64,000 bases of DNA from Agarivorans sp. Alg241-V36 (lineage in GTDB: Bacteria > Pseudomonadota > Gammaproteobacteria > Enterobacterales > Celerinatantimonadaceae). The translations under genes were made by a program, and so were the position numbers. The notes under the pieces were generated by a model. The model searched no databases. It saw only the letters and a program-made list of their open reading frames with translations, and had not been told where the DNA came from. Numbering within the stretch: position 1 is the stretch's first letter; every line of letters begins with the position of its first letter. This document shows, in pieces, positions 18,952 to 25,966 of the stretch. The stretch lies in contig NZ_UNRE01000001.1 in assembly GCF_900537085.1 (NCBI RefSeq), forward strand, positions 315,163-379,162, written 5' to 3'.

Positions 18952-19599
18952 ATGACAACTCAAGTGGAACAACAAGCCGCTAGTACACAAGTAAGGCACT
19001 TTATTAATGCCCATAAAATTGCCACTCCGTTTGTAGTGCTGGGATTAATGTACGTTTATGATTTTTGGGGCGTATTAGCTTGGGTATACTTAGCCTTGCA
19101 TGGTACTTATTGTGCGCTCTGGATGATCAAGGAATACAGCTTTCGTGATAAGCGATTTGAGCAAGATATTCACCCAGTGGCTGGCGGTATTTTTGTTTTT
19201 GGCATGTTGGGAGCCTACTGGCTCGCCCCATATATTATTATTTCTGAACAACTTAGCGCACCCGCTTGGCTAATGGCCTTTGCTGCTAGCGTCACCATTA
19301 TTGGCATCTTCTTTCACTTTGTTAGCGATGCCCACAAGCATGCGGTGTTAAGCATTAAAAAAGGCTTAATTACAACGGGCTTATTCAGCCGAACGCGTAA
19401 CCCTAATTACTTTGGTGAAATGCTAATTTATGCCGGCTTTGCCATGTTAGCTCAACACTGGGTACCCTTATTAGCATTGGCGTATTGGTGGACTTTCTTT
19501 GTACGAAACATGCTTAAAAAAGACCAATCTATTTCTCGCTATCCAGAGTTCGCCGACTGGAAGAAACGCAGTGGTTTATTGCTGCCAAAGCTTCTTTAA
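18952..19599 (+). CDS. DUF1295 / isoprenylcysteine methyltransferase-like membrane protein
   Basis: The start at 18952 has GGAG 7 bases upstream and gives 215 residues. There are about six membrane segments. The C-terminal block GLFSRTRNPNYFGEMLIYAGF is the SAM/NADPH-binding region shared by the DUF1295, ICMT and steroid 5-alpha-reductase C-terminal families. The enzyme may reduce or methylate a lipid substrate in the inner membrane. No substrate can be named. It follows the amidase gene across a probable terminator. Confidence 0.78.
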   Translation: MTTQVEQQAASTQVRHFINAHKIATPFVVLGLMYVYDFWGVLAWVYLALHGTYCALWMIKEYSFRDKRFEQDIHPVAGGIFVFGMLGAYWLAPYIIISEQLSAPAWLMAFAASVTIIGIFFHFVSDAHKHAVLSIKKGLITTGLFSRTRNPNYFGEMLIYAGFAMLAQHWVPLLALAYWWTFFVRNMLKKDQSISRYPEFADWKKRSGLLLPKLL

Positions 19600-20087
19600 T
19601 TTCGTTGTACATATAGTTAGAGTCAAATTTACTCAATGTCACAAGTCTTATTTTCACATGAATATGCCATTGCGAGTGTGTTTAGCTGGGAGGATTTCGC
19701 CTCTCGGCGACATCATTTTCTTTGAACAGCCAAAGAAAACGAAGCAAAAGAAAGGCTGCCCCGCATTATCTTTTTCCCTTGTTACTCAGTGCCAAGCGCG
19801 CCTGCGCAGCTTGCTATCGACTATGGTGTTTAGTTTCGCCTGTCGGCGACGTCATAAGCTTTGAATAGCCAAAGCTTAACGAAGCAAAAAGAAAGGTCGC
19901 CCTGCATTATCTTATTCCCTCGTTACTCATTGCCAAGCGCGCCTGCGCAACTCGCTGCGCTCAAACAGTGCTTGGCTTAATCGCTTGGCGCTTGCGTGAC
20001 TCGGCGATAATGAAGGGGAAGGAATAGCAACTGCTAGAAAACTCAATTCATTGAGCTTGTTGTTATTTTAGTAAGTATTGTTAGGGT
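19600..20087. other. intergenic region with degenerate direct repeat
   Basis: Nearly 490 bp between the DUF1295 gene and the small orphan gene. It holds two copies of a roughly 120-bp unit (listed separately) and a GC-rich tail with GCGCCTGCGC-type palindromic runs. An open frame crosses the first copy but lacks a convincing start and fits no family, so I do not call a gene. Confidence 0.6.
19695..19957. repeat. tandem direct repeat, two units with 139-bp period
   Basis: Unit 1 (about 19695-19816) and unit 2 (about 19834-19957) share TTTCGCCT-TCGGCGAC, CTTTGAA-AGCCAAAG, AACGAAGCAAAA-GAAAGG and a GCCAAGCGCGCCTGCGCA end. Mismatches are compensatory within an inner hairpin: CTTTGAACAGCCAAAG in unit 1 and AGCTTTGAATAGCCAAAGCT in unit 2. 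This looks like a dispersed intergenic repeat family, but copies elsewhere cannot be checked here. Confidence 0.75.
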
Positions 20088-20171
20088 ATGATTGTTCTTG
20101 GGTTTTTGATGCTTGTTGGTGTTTTTGTACATAGTAACCAAGCTTGCAAGGTCGCAGTAATAAAATGTCAA

Positions 20172-20453
20172 ATGGCGCTTATGAAAAAGATTCTTCCACA
20201 TATAGAAATTGGATATGACCAATACGGTGCTGTAGCCCTTAGTGTCGAAGATTACGAGTTGTTTGATTTTATCTCTGATTATGTCACTGAACAGTGTGAT
20301 TTGGATTGGGAAGATAAAACTCACAAAGAGAATGAACAAGGAGAAGTTCATATAATGTACTTCAGTCAGAAACACTCTATCAAAGACGTTGAAGGTGCTC
20401 TTCTAAAATTATCACCAACAGAAATTAATGATGTATATGCACTCAATAACTAG
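20172..20453 (+). CDS. small orphan protein
   Basis: An acidic, soluble 93-residue protein when started at 20172 (MALMKKILPHIEIGYDQYG...). The frame extends upstream to an ATG at 20088, which would add a hydrophobic stretch, but neither start has a clear ribosome site, so the start is uncertain. I recognise no domain. It lies in an AT-richer stretch with three other small genes on the same strand, suggesting acquired DNA. An antisense frame over the same bases is a shadow. Confidence 0.45.
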   Translation: MALMKKILPHIEIGYDQYGAVALSVEDYELFDFISDYVTEQCDLDWEDKTHKENEQGEVHIMYFSQKHSIKDVEGALLKLSPTEINDVYALNN

Positions 20454-20523
20454 CATGTTGCATTACCAGGAGCATTTAGTAACCGCCTAAGTTGAGGCAG
20501 AAATCAGGCAAGTGAGGCATCAT

Positions 20524-21009
20524 ATGGAAAATCAAGACTGGAAGGCAATGATTCGCTTCCTTGAAGTATTACCAGAATCTGGGGACAAAGAGCTGACATT
20601 GCTCAAAGCGCATTTAGTAATTGAAGAAGTGCTGACGAAAATTCTGGCTAAAGAATGTGTAAATGAAAAATATCTTAATGAAGCCAAATTGCAATTCCAT
20701 CAAAAAGTTAAGCTTGTGCGGGCATTTTACCAACTCACGCACTCAGATTGGATTTGGAAAGCACTTCATAATTTAAATCAAGCTCGAAACCATATGTCAC
20801 ACAACCTAACGAAGCATGAGCTTGAAAATAAAATTAGTGCTTTTACGAATTACGTAGCTTTACACAACACGAATTTGTTTAAAGAGGACAATGCTGGGAA
20901 GTTCTCCGACTTTCACATGGCAACGTTTGCTACATATATTCCCTTGGCTGCGTACGTTAGTTTTGAGCCTACGGTCCCCAATATTAAGACGCTACTAACG
21001 GCGCAATGA
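20524..21009 (+). CDS. HEPN/MtlR-like helical protein
   Basis: A 161-residue helical protein. The start at 20524 is preceded by GTGAGG at 6 bases. Features: a HLVIEEVLTKILAK helix near residue 30 and a LNQARNHMSHNL segment near residue 90. The latter has the R-x4-H arrangement of HEPN ribonucleases and resembles the LNxxRNxxAH core of MtlR-like proteins. Its TGA stop overlaps the ATG of the next gene (ATGA), so the two are translationally coupled. The partner is a decayed nucleotidyltransferase. HEPN assignment is tentative and nuclease activity unproven. Confidence 0.5.
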   Translation: MENQDWKAMIRFLEVLPESGDKELTLLKAHLVIEEVLTKILAKECVNEKYLNEAKLQFHQKVKLVRAFYQLTHSDWIWKALHNLNQARNHMSHNLTKHELENKISAFTNYVALHNTNLFKEDNAGKFSDFHMATFATYIPLAAYVSFEPTVPNIKTLLTAQ

Positions 21010-21453
21010 CACAGAACGAAATGGATGAAATTGTACAACTAATCAAGCAAGACTCAATCAGAGTGAAAGCCTTAAACTGCGTGGCAATTTTAGGCTTGAC
21101 TGAATGCTATATTGCAGCTGGGTTTGTTCGAAACTGTGTTTGGGATTCGTTGCATAATTTTGAAGCATTTACGACCTTGAACGATGCCGATGTCGTCTAC
21201 TTTTAACCTGATGAGTCGAACCACAAGTCTTGTCTTGAGTATGAAGTCTTGTTAAAAAAGCTATACCAGAATTGAATTGGGAGGTTAGAAATCAAGCAAC
21301 AATGCATAGTAGTAACGGAGACTTACTATATTAAAGTACGTTAGATGCTATGAGTTATTGGCCAGAAAAAGAAACTGCGGTTGGTATTCGGCAGGTTGCC
21401 CCAAATCATTGCGAGTGTATTGCTGCATTTGGCTTTGAGTCATTATTCCAATA
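21006..21453 (+). pseudogene. decayed nucleotidyltransferase-fold protein (DUF925/COG3575-like)
   Basis: The intact 5' part encodes 66 residues with IAAGFVRNCVWDSLHNFE and TLNDADVVYF, typical of the COG3575 nucleotidyltransferase family. A TAA stop then interrupts the frame at 21204-21206. Reading on, the family resemblance resumes after a frame change near 21269 (PELNWEVRNQATMHSSNGD), meets another in-frame TAA near 21331, and continues with DAMSYWPEKETAVGIR and AAFGFESLFQ. The gene thus carries two nonsense codons and a frameshift. It starts by ATGA overlap with the HEPN-like gene. Confidence 0.78.
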
Positions 21454-21640
21454 AAGCATCACACATAATCCCAAACGATCACTGGAAATGCTTTAAAGCC
21501 TTGTAAACTCAAAGGGTTAGCTAGCTAGGTCGCTTTCGTTGAGAATCGTGTCATAACAACTGCTTCAGCGCTGCTAGTTTTGCTTCGTTTATAAGCCAGT
21601 TTATCGTGGCGTCAGATCTAGTGAGTAATACGAGAAGAAT

Positions 21641-21886
21641 ATGAAAGTTGGCTCAAAAGTTACCTTAATTACTTTTAACGGCAAATTATCACCTCCAACT
21701 GGTTGCGACTCATCTGAGGACTATTGGGCATTAATCGGGTCAAGCGGAACGATTGCTAAATTAGAGAACAAGCGCGGTAGGTTTCTAGTGCAATTTGATA
21801 CTGATGTAAGCAAATTGGGCTTGCACTGCCACAACGAAATACCAAATAGCTTGCTTATTTTATCAAGCGATTTAGATGAACTTTAA
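21641..21886 (+). CDS. small conserved-looking beta protein, cassette type
   Basis: An 81-residue soluble protein (MKVGSKVTLITFNG...). The pattern of short beta strands with a central IGSSGTIAKLENKRGRFLVQFD suggests a small SH3/KOW-like barrel, and ends in HCHNEIPNSLLILSSDLD. It resembles small proteins common in mobile integron cassettes of marine bacteria, from memory and not verified. A GAAGAA stretch precedes the ATG. Function unknown. Confidence 0.6.
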   Translation: MKVGSKVTLITFNGKLSPPTGCDSSEDYWALIGSSGTIAKLENKRGRFLVQFDTDVSKLGLHCHNEIPNSLLILSSDLDEL

Positions 21887-21900
21887 TTGAATGGACAAGC

Positions 21901-23121
21901 TTAGACAGCTTGCCCCTCACTCCCTTTTGGCAGCGCTACACTAATCACGCAGCATATCGCTAACATGGCAAAGCTTGCCCATAAACAGGCGGCTAGGCCG
22001 GCCATTTGAAATACTACGCCCGACAATACCGTTCCTACTAATCGCCCCATGGCGTTGGCCATGTAGTAAAAACCTACGTCCATAGATACGCCGTCTTCGC
22101 TGGCATAACTCACTACCAGGTAAGAGTGCAGCGAGGAGTTAATGGCAAAGGCGATGCCAAATAGCATTAAACCTACAATAATGGTGGCCTGTGGCTGCCA
22201 GCCTAGTTGCACTAAGTAGGCGAGGATGCCGGTAATAACGCTAAGCAATAATGCCCAAATTAAGGCTGCGCCTCGGCCGGGCACTTTGCCCGATTGGCTG
22301 CCGGTGATTTTGGGAGCTAAGCCTTGCACTACGCCGTAGGCGATCACCCACGCGGCCATAAAGGTGCCGGTTTCGATGTGCGACCAGTTTAAACTGGCGC
22401 CTAAATACACTGGTAGCGCGACCACAAACCAAACATCGCGGGCAGCAAATAAGAATAAACGTGCTGCTGCCAAAATATTGATTTGCGGGCTTTTAGAGAA
22501 TATTTGCGAGAACTTAGGTTTGTTTTTGGCTTTGCCTAAGTCTTTTTCCAGCAGCTTTAAGCTTAATAGCAGCACTACAAACAATACTGCCGCCATGGCT
22601 ATCATCGACAGTTGAAAGCCGATTAAATTTAGCAGCGCACCGCCTAAGAAAAAGCCAAAGCCTTTAAGGGCATTTTTAGAGCCAGTAAGAATGGCCACCC
22701 ACTTGTATAGGCTGTGTTGCTGGTCGCCACTCACCAAACCTTTAATCGAGCTTTTAGCGCTCATTTTGTTTAAGTCTTTAGCAATGCCCGACAGCGCCTG
22801 CGCCGCCATTACCAAAGGAATACTTAAATATTGGCTAGGCAAACCCAGCGCCAGTAAGGCTATGATTTGCATGGCTAGGCCAATATTCATGGTGTGGTTT
22901 AGGCCAATACGTGCGCCTAACCAACCACCAATTAAGTTGGTCACTACCCCAAAAAACTCGTAAAACAAAAACAGCATGGCAATGGCAATAGCCGAGTAAC
23001 CTAGCTGGTGAAAATACAGCACCACTAACATGCGCAATGCGCCGTCGGTAATGGTGAAGTTCCAATAGTTAAAGGTAACTAATAGGTACTGTTTTAGCTG
23101 TTGGGGTAGTGCTTTTATCAT
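21901..23121 (-). CDS. arsJ: organoarsenical efflux MFS transporter ArsJ
   Basis: A 406-residue major facilitator. The N-terminus (LKQYLLVTFNYWNFTITDGALRM... region) and EFFGVVTNLIGGWLGARIGL are characteristic of ArsJ. ArsJ exports 1-arseno-3-phosphoglycerate made by a dedicated GAPDH from arsenate and glyceraldehyde-3-phosphate; the product then falls apart outside the cell. The matching GAPDH gene is upstream on the same strand, but a 281-bp MITE-like element separates them and forms the region immediately before this start codon, where only a weak AGG ribosome site remains. Confidence 0.92.
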   Translation of the reverse strand: MIKALPQQLKQYLLVTFNYWNFTITDGALRMLVVLYFHQLGYSAIAIAMLFLFYEFFGVVTNLIGGWLGARIGLNHTMNIGLAMQIIALLALGLPSQYLSIPLVMAAQALSGIAKDLNKMSAKSSIKGLVSGDQQHSLYKWVAILTGSKNALKGFGFFLGGALLNLIGFQLSMIAMAAVLFVVLLLSLKLLEKDLGKAKNKPKFSQIFSKSPQINILAAARLFLFAARDVWFVVALPVYLGASLNWSHIETGTFMAAWVIAYGVVQGLAPKITGSQSGKVPGRGAALIWALLLSVITGILAYLVQLGWQPQATIIVGLMLFGIAFAINSSLHSYLVVSYASEDGVSMDVGFYYMANAMGRLVGTVLSGVVFQMAGLAACLWASFAMLAICCVISVALPKGSEGQAV

Positions 23122-23127
23122 GTTTGC

Positions 23128-23408
23128 CTAGGGCCTGTTGATCTTTGGTGTTGATCTTTGGTGTTGAAATTTTGTTCGAGATAAGCGGGCTTTAATTGCG
23201 GCGAGCACTTTGAAGCCTAGTGGGCTAAGCGAGAAGTGCTCAACAAAGAGTAAAGTTCGCTTATCTGAACCCTTCGGGCAGCATTTATTGGCCATTTATT
23301 CAGCGTTAGCGAGTGATTATTAAGCTCACTTAAATTCACACTCACTGCCTTGCCTAAATGGCTAATAAACTGCTGCAAAAAACATCAGCAAGGTTCAACA
23401 GGTCCTAG
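23128..23408. mobile_element. MITE-like element inside the ars operon
   Basis: A 281-bp non-coding segment with ends CTAGGGCCTGTTGA and TCAACAGGTCCTAG, inverted repeats matching at 13 of 14 bases. The outer CTAG could be a 4-bp target duplication, as made by IS5-type elements. Inside are a 13-bp tandem repeat (TGTTGATCTTTGG twice, 23136-23161) and nested inverted repeats GATAAGCG/CGCTTATC and GAGCACTT/AAGTGCTC. No transposase is encoded. The right end supplies the stop codon of the GAPDH gene. Confidence 0.7.
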
Positions 23409-24415
23409 CCTTTATCTGCTAAACCAACTTTGCGAATAAGCTCGCTGGTGCGGGTTGCGTAGCCCATTTCGTTGTCGTACCAGGCGTATACTTTAAGCAT
23501 GCGTTTGCCAACCATCATGGTTGATTGCGCATCTACAATACTTGAGCGTTGGTCGCCTTTGTAGTCAATCGACACTAGCGGCTTTTCTTCGTAACCCAGA
23601 ATGCCTTTTAGCTCACCTTCGCTGGCTTGCTTAAATAAGCTGTTCACTTCTTCGGCGGTGGTATCGCGCTCTAGGGTAAACACCATGTCGGTGAGTGAAG
23701 CATTGGCTAGTGGTACGCGCACTGCGTGGCCGTTTAGCTTGCCGTCTAACTCAGGGAAAATGTCGCAAATCGCTTTAGCGCTGCCGGTGGTAGTAGGAAT
23801 TAACGACATGCCACAAGCGCGGGCGCGGCGTAAATCTTTATGCGGGGCATCTAAGATGGTTTGGGTATTGGTTAAGTCGTGAATGGTGGTCATGCAGCCA
23901 GACTCAATGCCTAGGTGCTGCTGAATTACTTTAATCACTGGTGCTAAACAGTTAGTGGTACAAGAAGCCGCGGTAACAATTTGGTGTTGGCTTGGCTCAA
24001 AAATATCGTCATTCACACCCACTACAATGTTGGCCACGCCGTCTTCTTTAACTGGGGCCGATACCACAACGCGCTTAACGCCTTGGGCTAAGTAAGGTGC
24101 TAATTTGGCTTTAGAGCGGTGTACGCCGGTAGACTCTAACACTACGTCACAGCCCGACCAATCAAGCTTGCTTAAGTCTTTTTCTTGAAAGCACTTAATG
24201 GCTTTATTGTTGATAACAATGCCATCGGCGGTGTGCTCAACGCTATGTTCCCAACGGCCTTGCACTGAATCAAACTCTAGCAAGTGGCCTAGGGTTTCGG
24301 CGTTGCCTGCTGCATCGTTAATCATTACAAATTCTAACTCTGGCCAGTTGTATGCGGCGCGAAGGGCTAGGCGGCCAATACGGCCAAAGCCGTTAATTCC
24401 TACTTTAATGGTCAT
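23405..24415 (-). CDS. ArsJ-associated glyceraldehyde-3-phosphate dehydrogenase
   Basis: A 336-residue GAPDH with the NAD-binding [10 protein letters not shown] at the N-terminus and the catalytic [10 protein letters not shown] block around residue 150. In ars operons such an enzyme uses arsenate instead of phosphate to make 1-arseno-3-phosphoglycerate, the ArsJ substrate. Position between the phosphatase-like gene (11 bp) and arsJ supports this role rather than glycolysis. The TAG stop lies in the inverted repeat of the MITE-like element, so the original C-terminus may have been slightly altered. Confidence 0.93.
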   Translation of the reverse strand: MTIKVGINGFGRIGRLALRAAYNWPELEFVMINDAAGNAETLGHLLEFDSVQGRWEHSVEHTADGIVINNKAIKCFQEKDLSKLDWSGCDVVLESTGVHRSKAKLAPYLAQGVKRVVVSAPVKEDGVANIVVGVNDDIFEPSQHQIVTAASCTTNCLAPVIKVIQQHLGIESGCMTTIHDLTNTQTILDAPHKDLRRARACGMSLIPTTTGSAKAICDIFPELDGKLNGHAVRVPLANASLTDMVFTLERDTTAEEVNSLFKQASEGELKGILGYEEKPLVSIDYKGDQRSSIVDAQSTMMVGKRMLKVYAWYDNEMGYATRTSELIRKVGLADKG

Positions 24416-24426
24416 AGCTATATTCT

Positions 24427-24921
24427 CTATTTGGCAAATTGTTGAATGTAAGTTTGCTGTGCAGGTACGGTGAAGGCATTAGGGCGTACTGCTTTAATTT
24501 TGCTAATGGCGTCGTCTAACTCAAAACCCATTGCTAGCATAATGCGCGCAGCTAATAGCCCAGTGCGACCGCTACCACCTTTACAGTGAATAGTTAGGTT
24601 CATGCCATTGTTTAGTAGCTGTAAAAAGCGTGGTAACAGAGTTTGAAATTGCGCTTCCCATTCTTCGTCTGGCACAGTGTCGTCGGCCAAAGGCAGGTGG
24701 AACCACTGCATGTCGTGAGTCACCGAAGTTTTAGGTAAATCACTTAAGTCGTTGTCGGCTAGTTCTTGCTTGGTCATTAAAGTGATTAGCGCAGGGCTGT
24801 TTTTGTAACAAAGCTGCTGTAACGACGTAGAAAGATCGACACCTTTGGTGCCAGGGCACGGTGTTAACAGTAGTTGAGCATTATCGCTAACATCAACGGC
24901 AAAAATAGGATGTGAAGACAT
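24427..24921 (-). CDS. dual-specificity/tyrosine phosphatase-like protein of ars operon
   Basis: A 164-residue protein with the intact cysteine phosphatase loop [10 protein letters not shown] near residue 110 and a preceding general-acid candidate in [13 protein letters not shown]. It belongs to the dual-specificity phosphatase-like fold, which is separate from the low-molecular-weight ArsC fold. It sits between the ArsC-ArsR fusion gene (9 bp) and GAPDH (11 bp) in one operon. A role in arsenate or arsenylated-metabolite handling is inferred only from position. Confidence 0.85.
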   Translation of the reverse strand: MSSHPIFAVDVSDNAQLLLTPCPGTKGVDLSTSLQQLCYKNSPALITLMTKQELADNDLSDLPKTSVTHDMQWFHLPLADDTVPDEEWEAQFQTLLPRFLQLLNNGMNLTIHCKGGSGRTGLLAARIMLAMGFELDDAISKIKAVRPNAFTVPAQQTYIQQFAK

Positions 24922-24930
24922 AAACGTACC

Positions 24931-25725
24931 TTAATCTTGTTTAACTAATTGAGATTGTAGTTGGGTATTAACTGGCTGCCTGATTCGAGTTAGCGGCTGG
25001 TTAATGTAACTGGGGTTAGCTACTCGCGTAGTAGAGAGGGTTTGCGCAACCCACTCGGGCAGCAGTGGATTTAAATGGTAAAACACCTGCTGGCCTTGGC
25101 GCGTAGTAGACAATAATTGGCATTCGCGAAGTAGCGCCAAATGGCGTGAAACTTTGGGTTGGCTTACTTCTAGGGCAGTACAAAGCTGATTAACACTTAA
25201 GCGTTGCTCGTCTTCAATCAGCATTAAAATTTGTAAGCGAGTATTGTCGCTAAATTGCTTAAATACGTCGATGGGCTCGATTTGCAACGCAGCCTGTGGG
25301 TTGTGATTAAAGCGCACAAACTCGGCTAAACGCAGCTCTAAGTCTGCAAATACTTGTTCAAATAAGGCTAAGCCTTGTTGCTCGGCCGGATCGGGCAAGT
25401 TCCAATGTAAAATGGCCGCGCTGTTTGGCAGTAAGGCACACTCTTGCTTGGCGCTGTCACACAAGGTAATGATGAAATTAAACAAGGCAGGGCGCTGAGT
25501 TTGCTGCTGAATATCTTGCTCAAGCTCGGTAATGGTTTTACTGCGCAAGCCGCTACTAGATAAGCCTTGAGCCTGTAAATGCTTAATGGTGCGAGGGTCG
25601 ATGCCCTTAGGCTGGGTGCCAGCACTATAAGCCACAAAGTGCTCGGCATAGCGTTGGTTAACCAAGGCTTCGGCTAACTGCGAGCGAGCAGCATTTGCGG
25701 TACATAAAAACAATACAGATAACAT
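24931..25725 (-). CDS. ArsC-ArsR fusion: arsenate reductase plus ArsR-type repressor
   Basis: A fusion of about 264 residues. Residues 1-135 are a low-molecular-weight phosphatase-like ArsC with loop CTANAARSQ and the resolving pair TLCDSAKQEC, as in thioredoxin-coupled ArsC. Residues 150-235 are an ArsR winged helix (VSQPKVSRHLALLREC). In classical ArsR the metal site is CVCDLC; here it reads SVNQLC, so two of three cysteines are lost, with another in LREC. I use the ATG at 25725; the frame also allows a TTG 12 bases upstream. First gene of the ars operon, likely autoregulated. Confidence 0.9.
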   Translation of the reverse strand: MLSVLFLCTANAARSQLAEALVNQRYAEHFVAYSAGTQPKGIDPRTIKHLQAQGLSSSGLRSKTITELEQDIQQQTQRPALFNFIITLCDSAKQECALLPNSAAILHWNLPDPAEQQGLALFEQVFADLELRLAEFVRFNHNPQAALQIEPIDVFKQFSDNTRLQILMLIEDEQRLSVNQLCTALEVSQPKVSRHLALLRECQLLSTTRQGQQVFYHLNPLLPEWVAQTLSTTRVANPSYINQPLTRIRQPVNTQLQSQLVKQD

Positions 25726-25735
25726 ATGGTCAACC

Positions 25736-25775
25736 AAATATACGTAAAAGCATATATACGATATTTCATATATCT
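25736..25775. promoter_or_regulatory. candidate ArsR operator
   Basis: Directly upstream of the ArsC-ArsR start lie two ATATACG copies 16 bases apart and an imperfect AT-rich palindrome (CATATATACG ... TCATATATC). ArsR-family operators are similar AT-rich dyads next to the promoter, so this is the best candidate for autoregulation. Confidence 0.5.
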
Positions 25776-25911
25776 CGGTTGCGCAAGAGATATTTCGAAA
25801 ATCTATTACTCAGTTTCATCTAATCAACGTCGATAGAGGGTGTTAATTGGGTATTTGGTCTAGCGGAAGCTGCTAGAGGGGAATAGCTGAAGGTCACTTT
25901 TAGCAACATAA

Positions 25912-25944
25912 AAGCCATCGAAGTAGTGAACTTAACGATGGCTT
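25912..25944 (-). terminator. probable terminator of the lipoprotein gene
   Basis: Nine-base stem AAGCCATCG / CGATGGCTT with a 15-base loop, 20 bp past the lipoprotein stop codon. Only a short T-run follows on the minus strand. Confidence 0.5.
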
Positions 25945-25966
25945 AAAGAGTGATGAATTGTCGGAA

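Noticed and set aside
19499-19864. 121-residue open frame over the end of the DUF1295 gene and the direct repeat
   Set aside because: It begins inside the real gene in another frame, has no ribosome site, and its coding look comes from repeat sequence.
20043-20375. 110-residue minus-strand frame opposite the small orphan gene
   Set aside because: Antisense to a better-supported plus-strand frame, no ribosome site, no family resemblance.
20454-20523. GCCT-AAGTTG-AGGC dyad between the two small genes, as an attC site
   Set aside because: Too short and without the R/L core sites needed for an integron recombination site.
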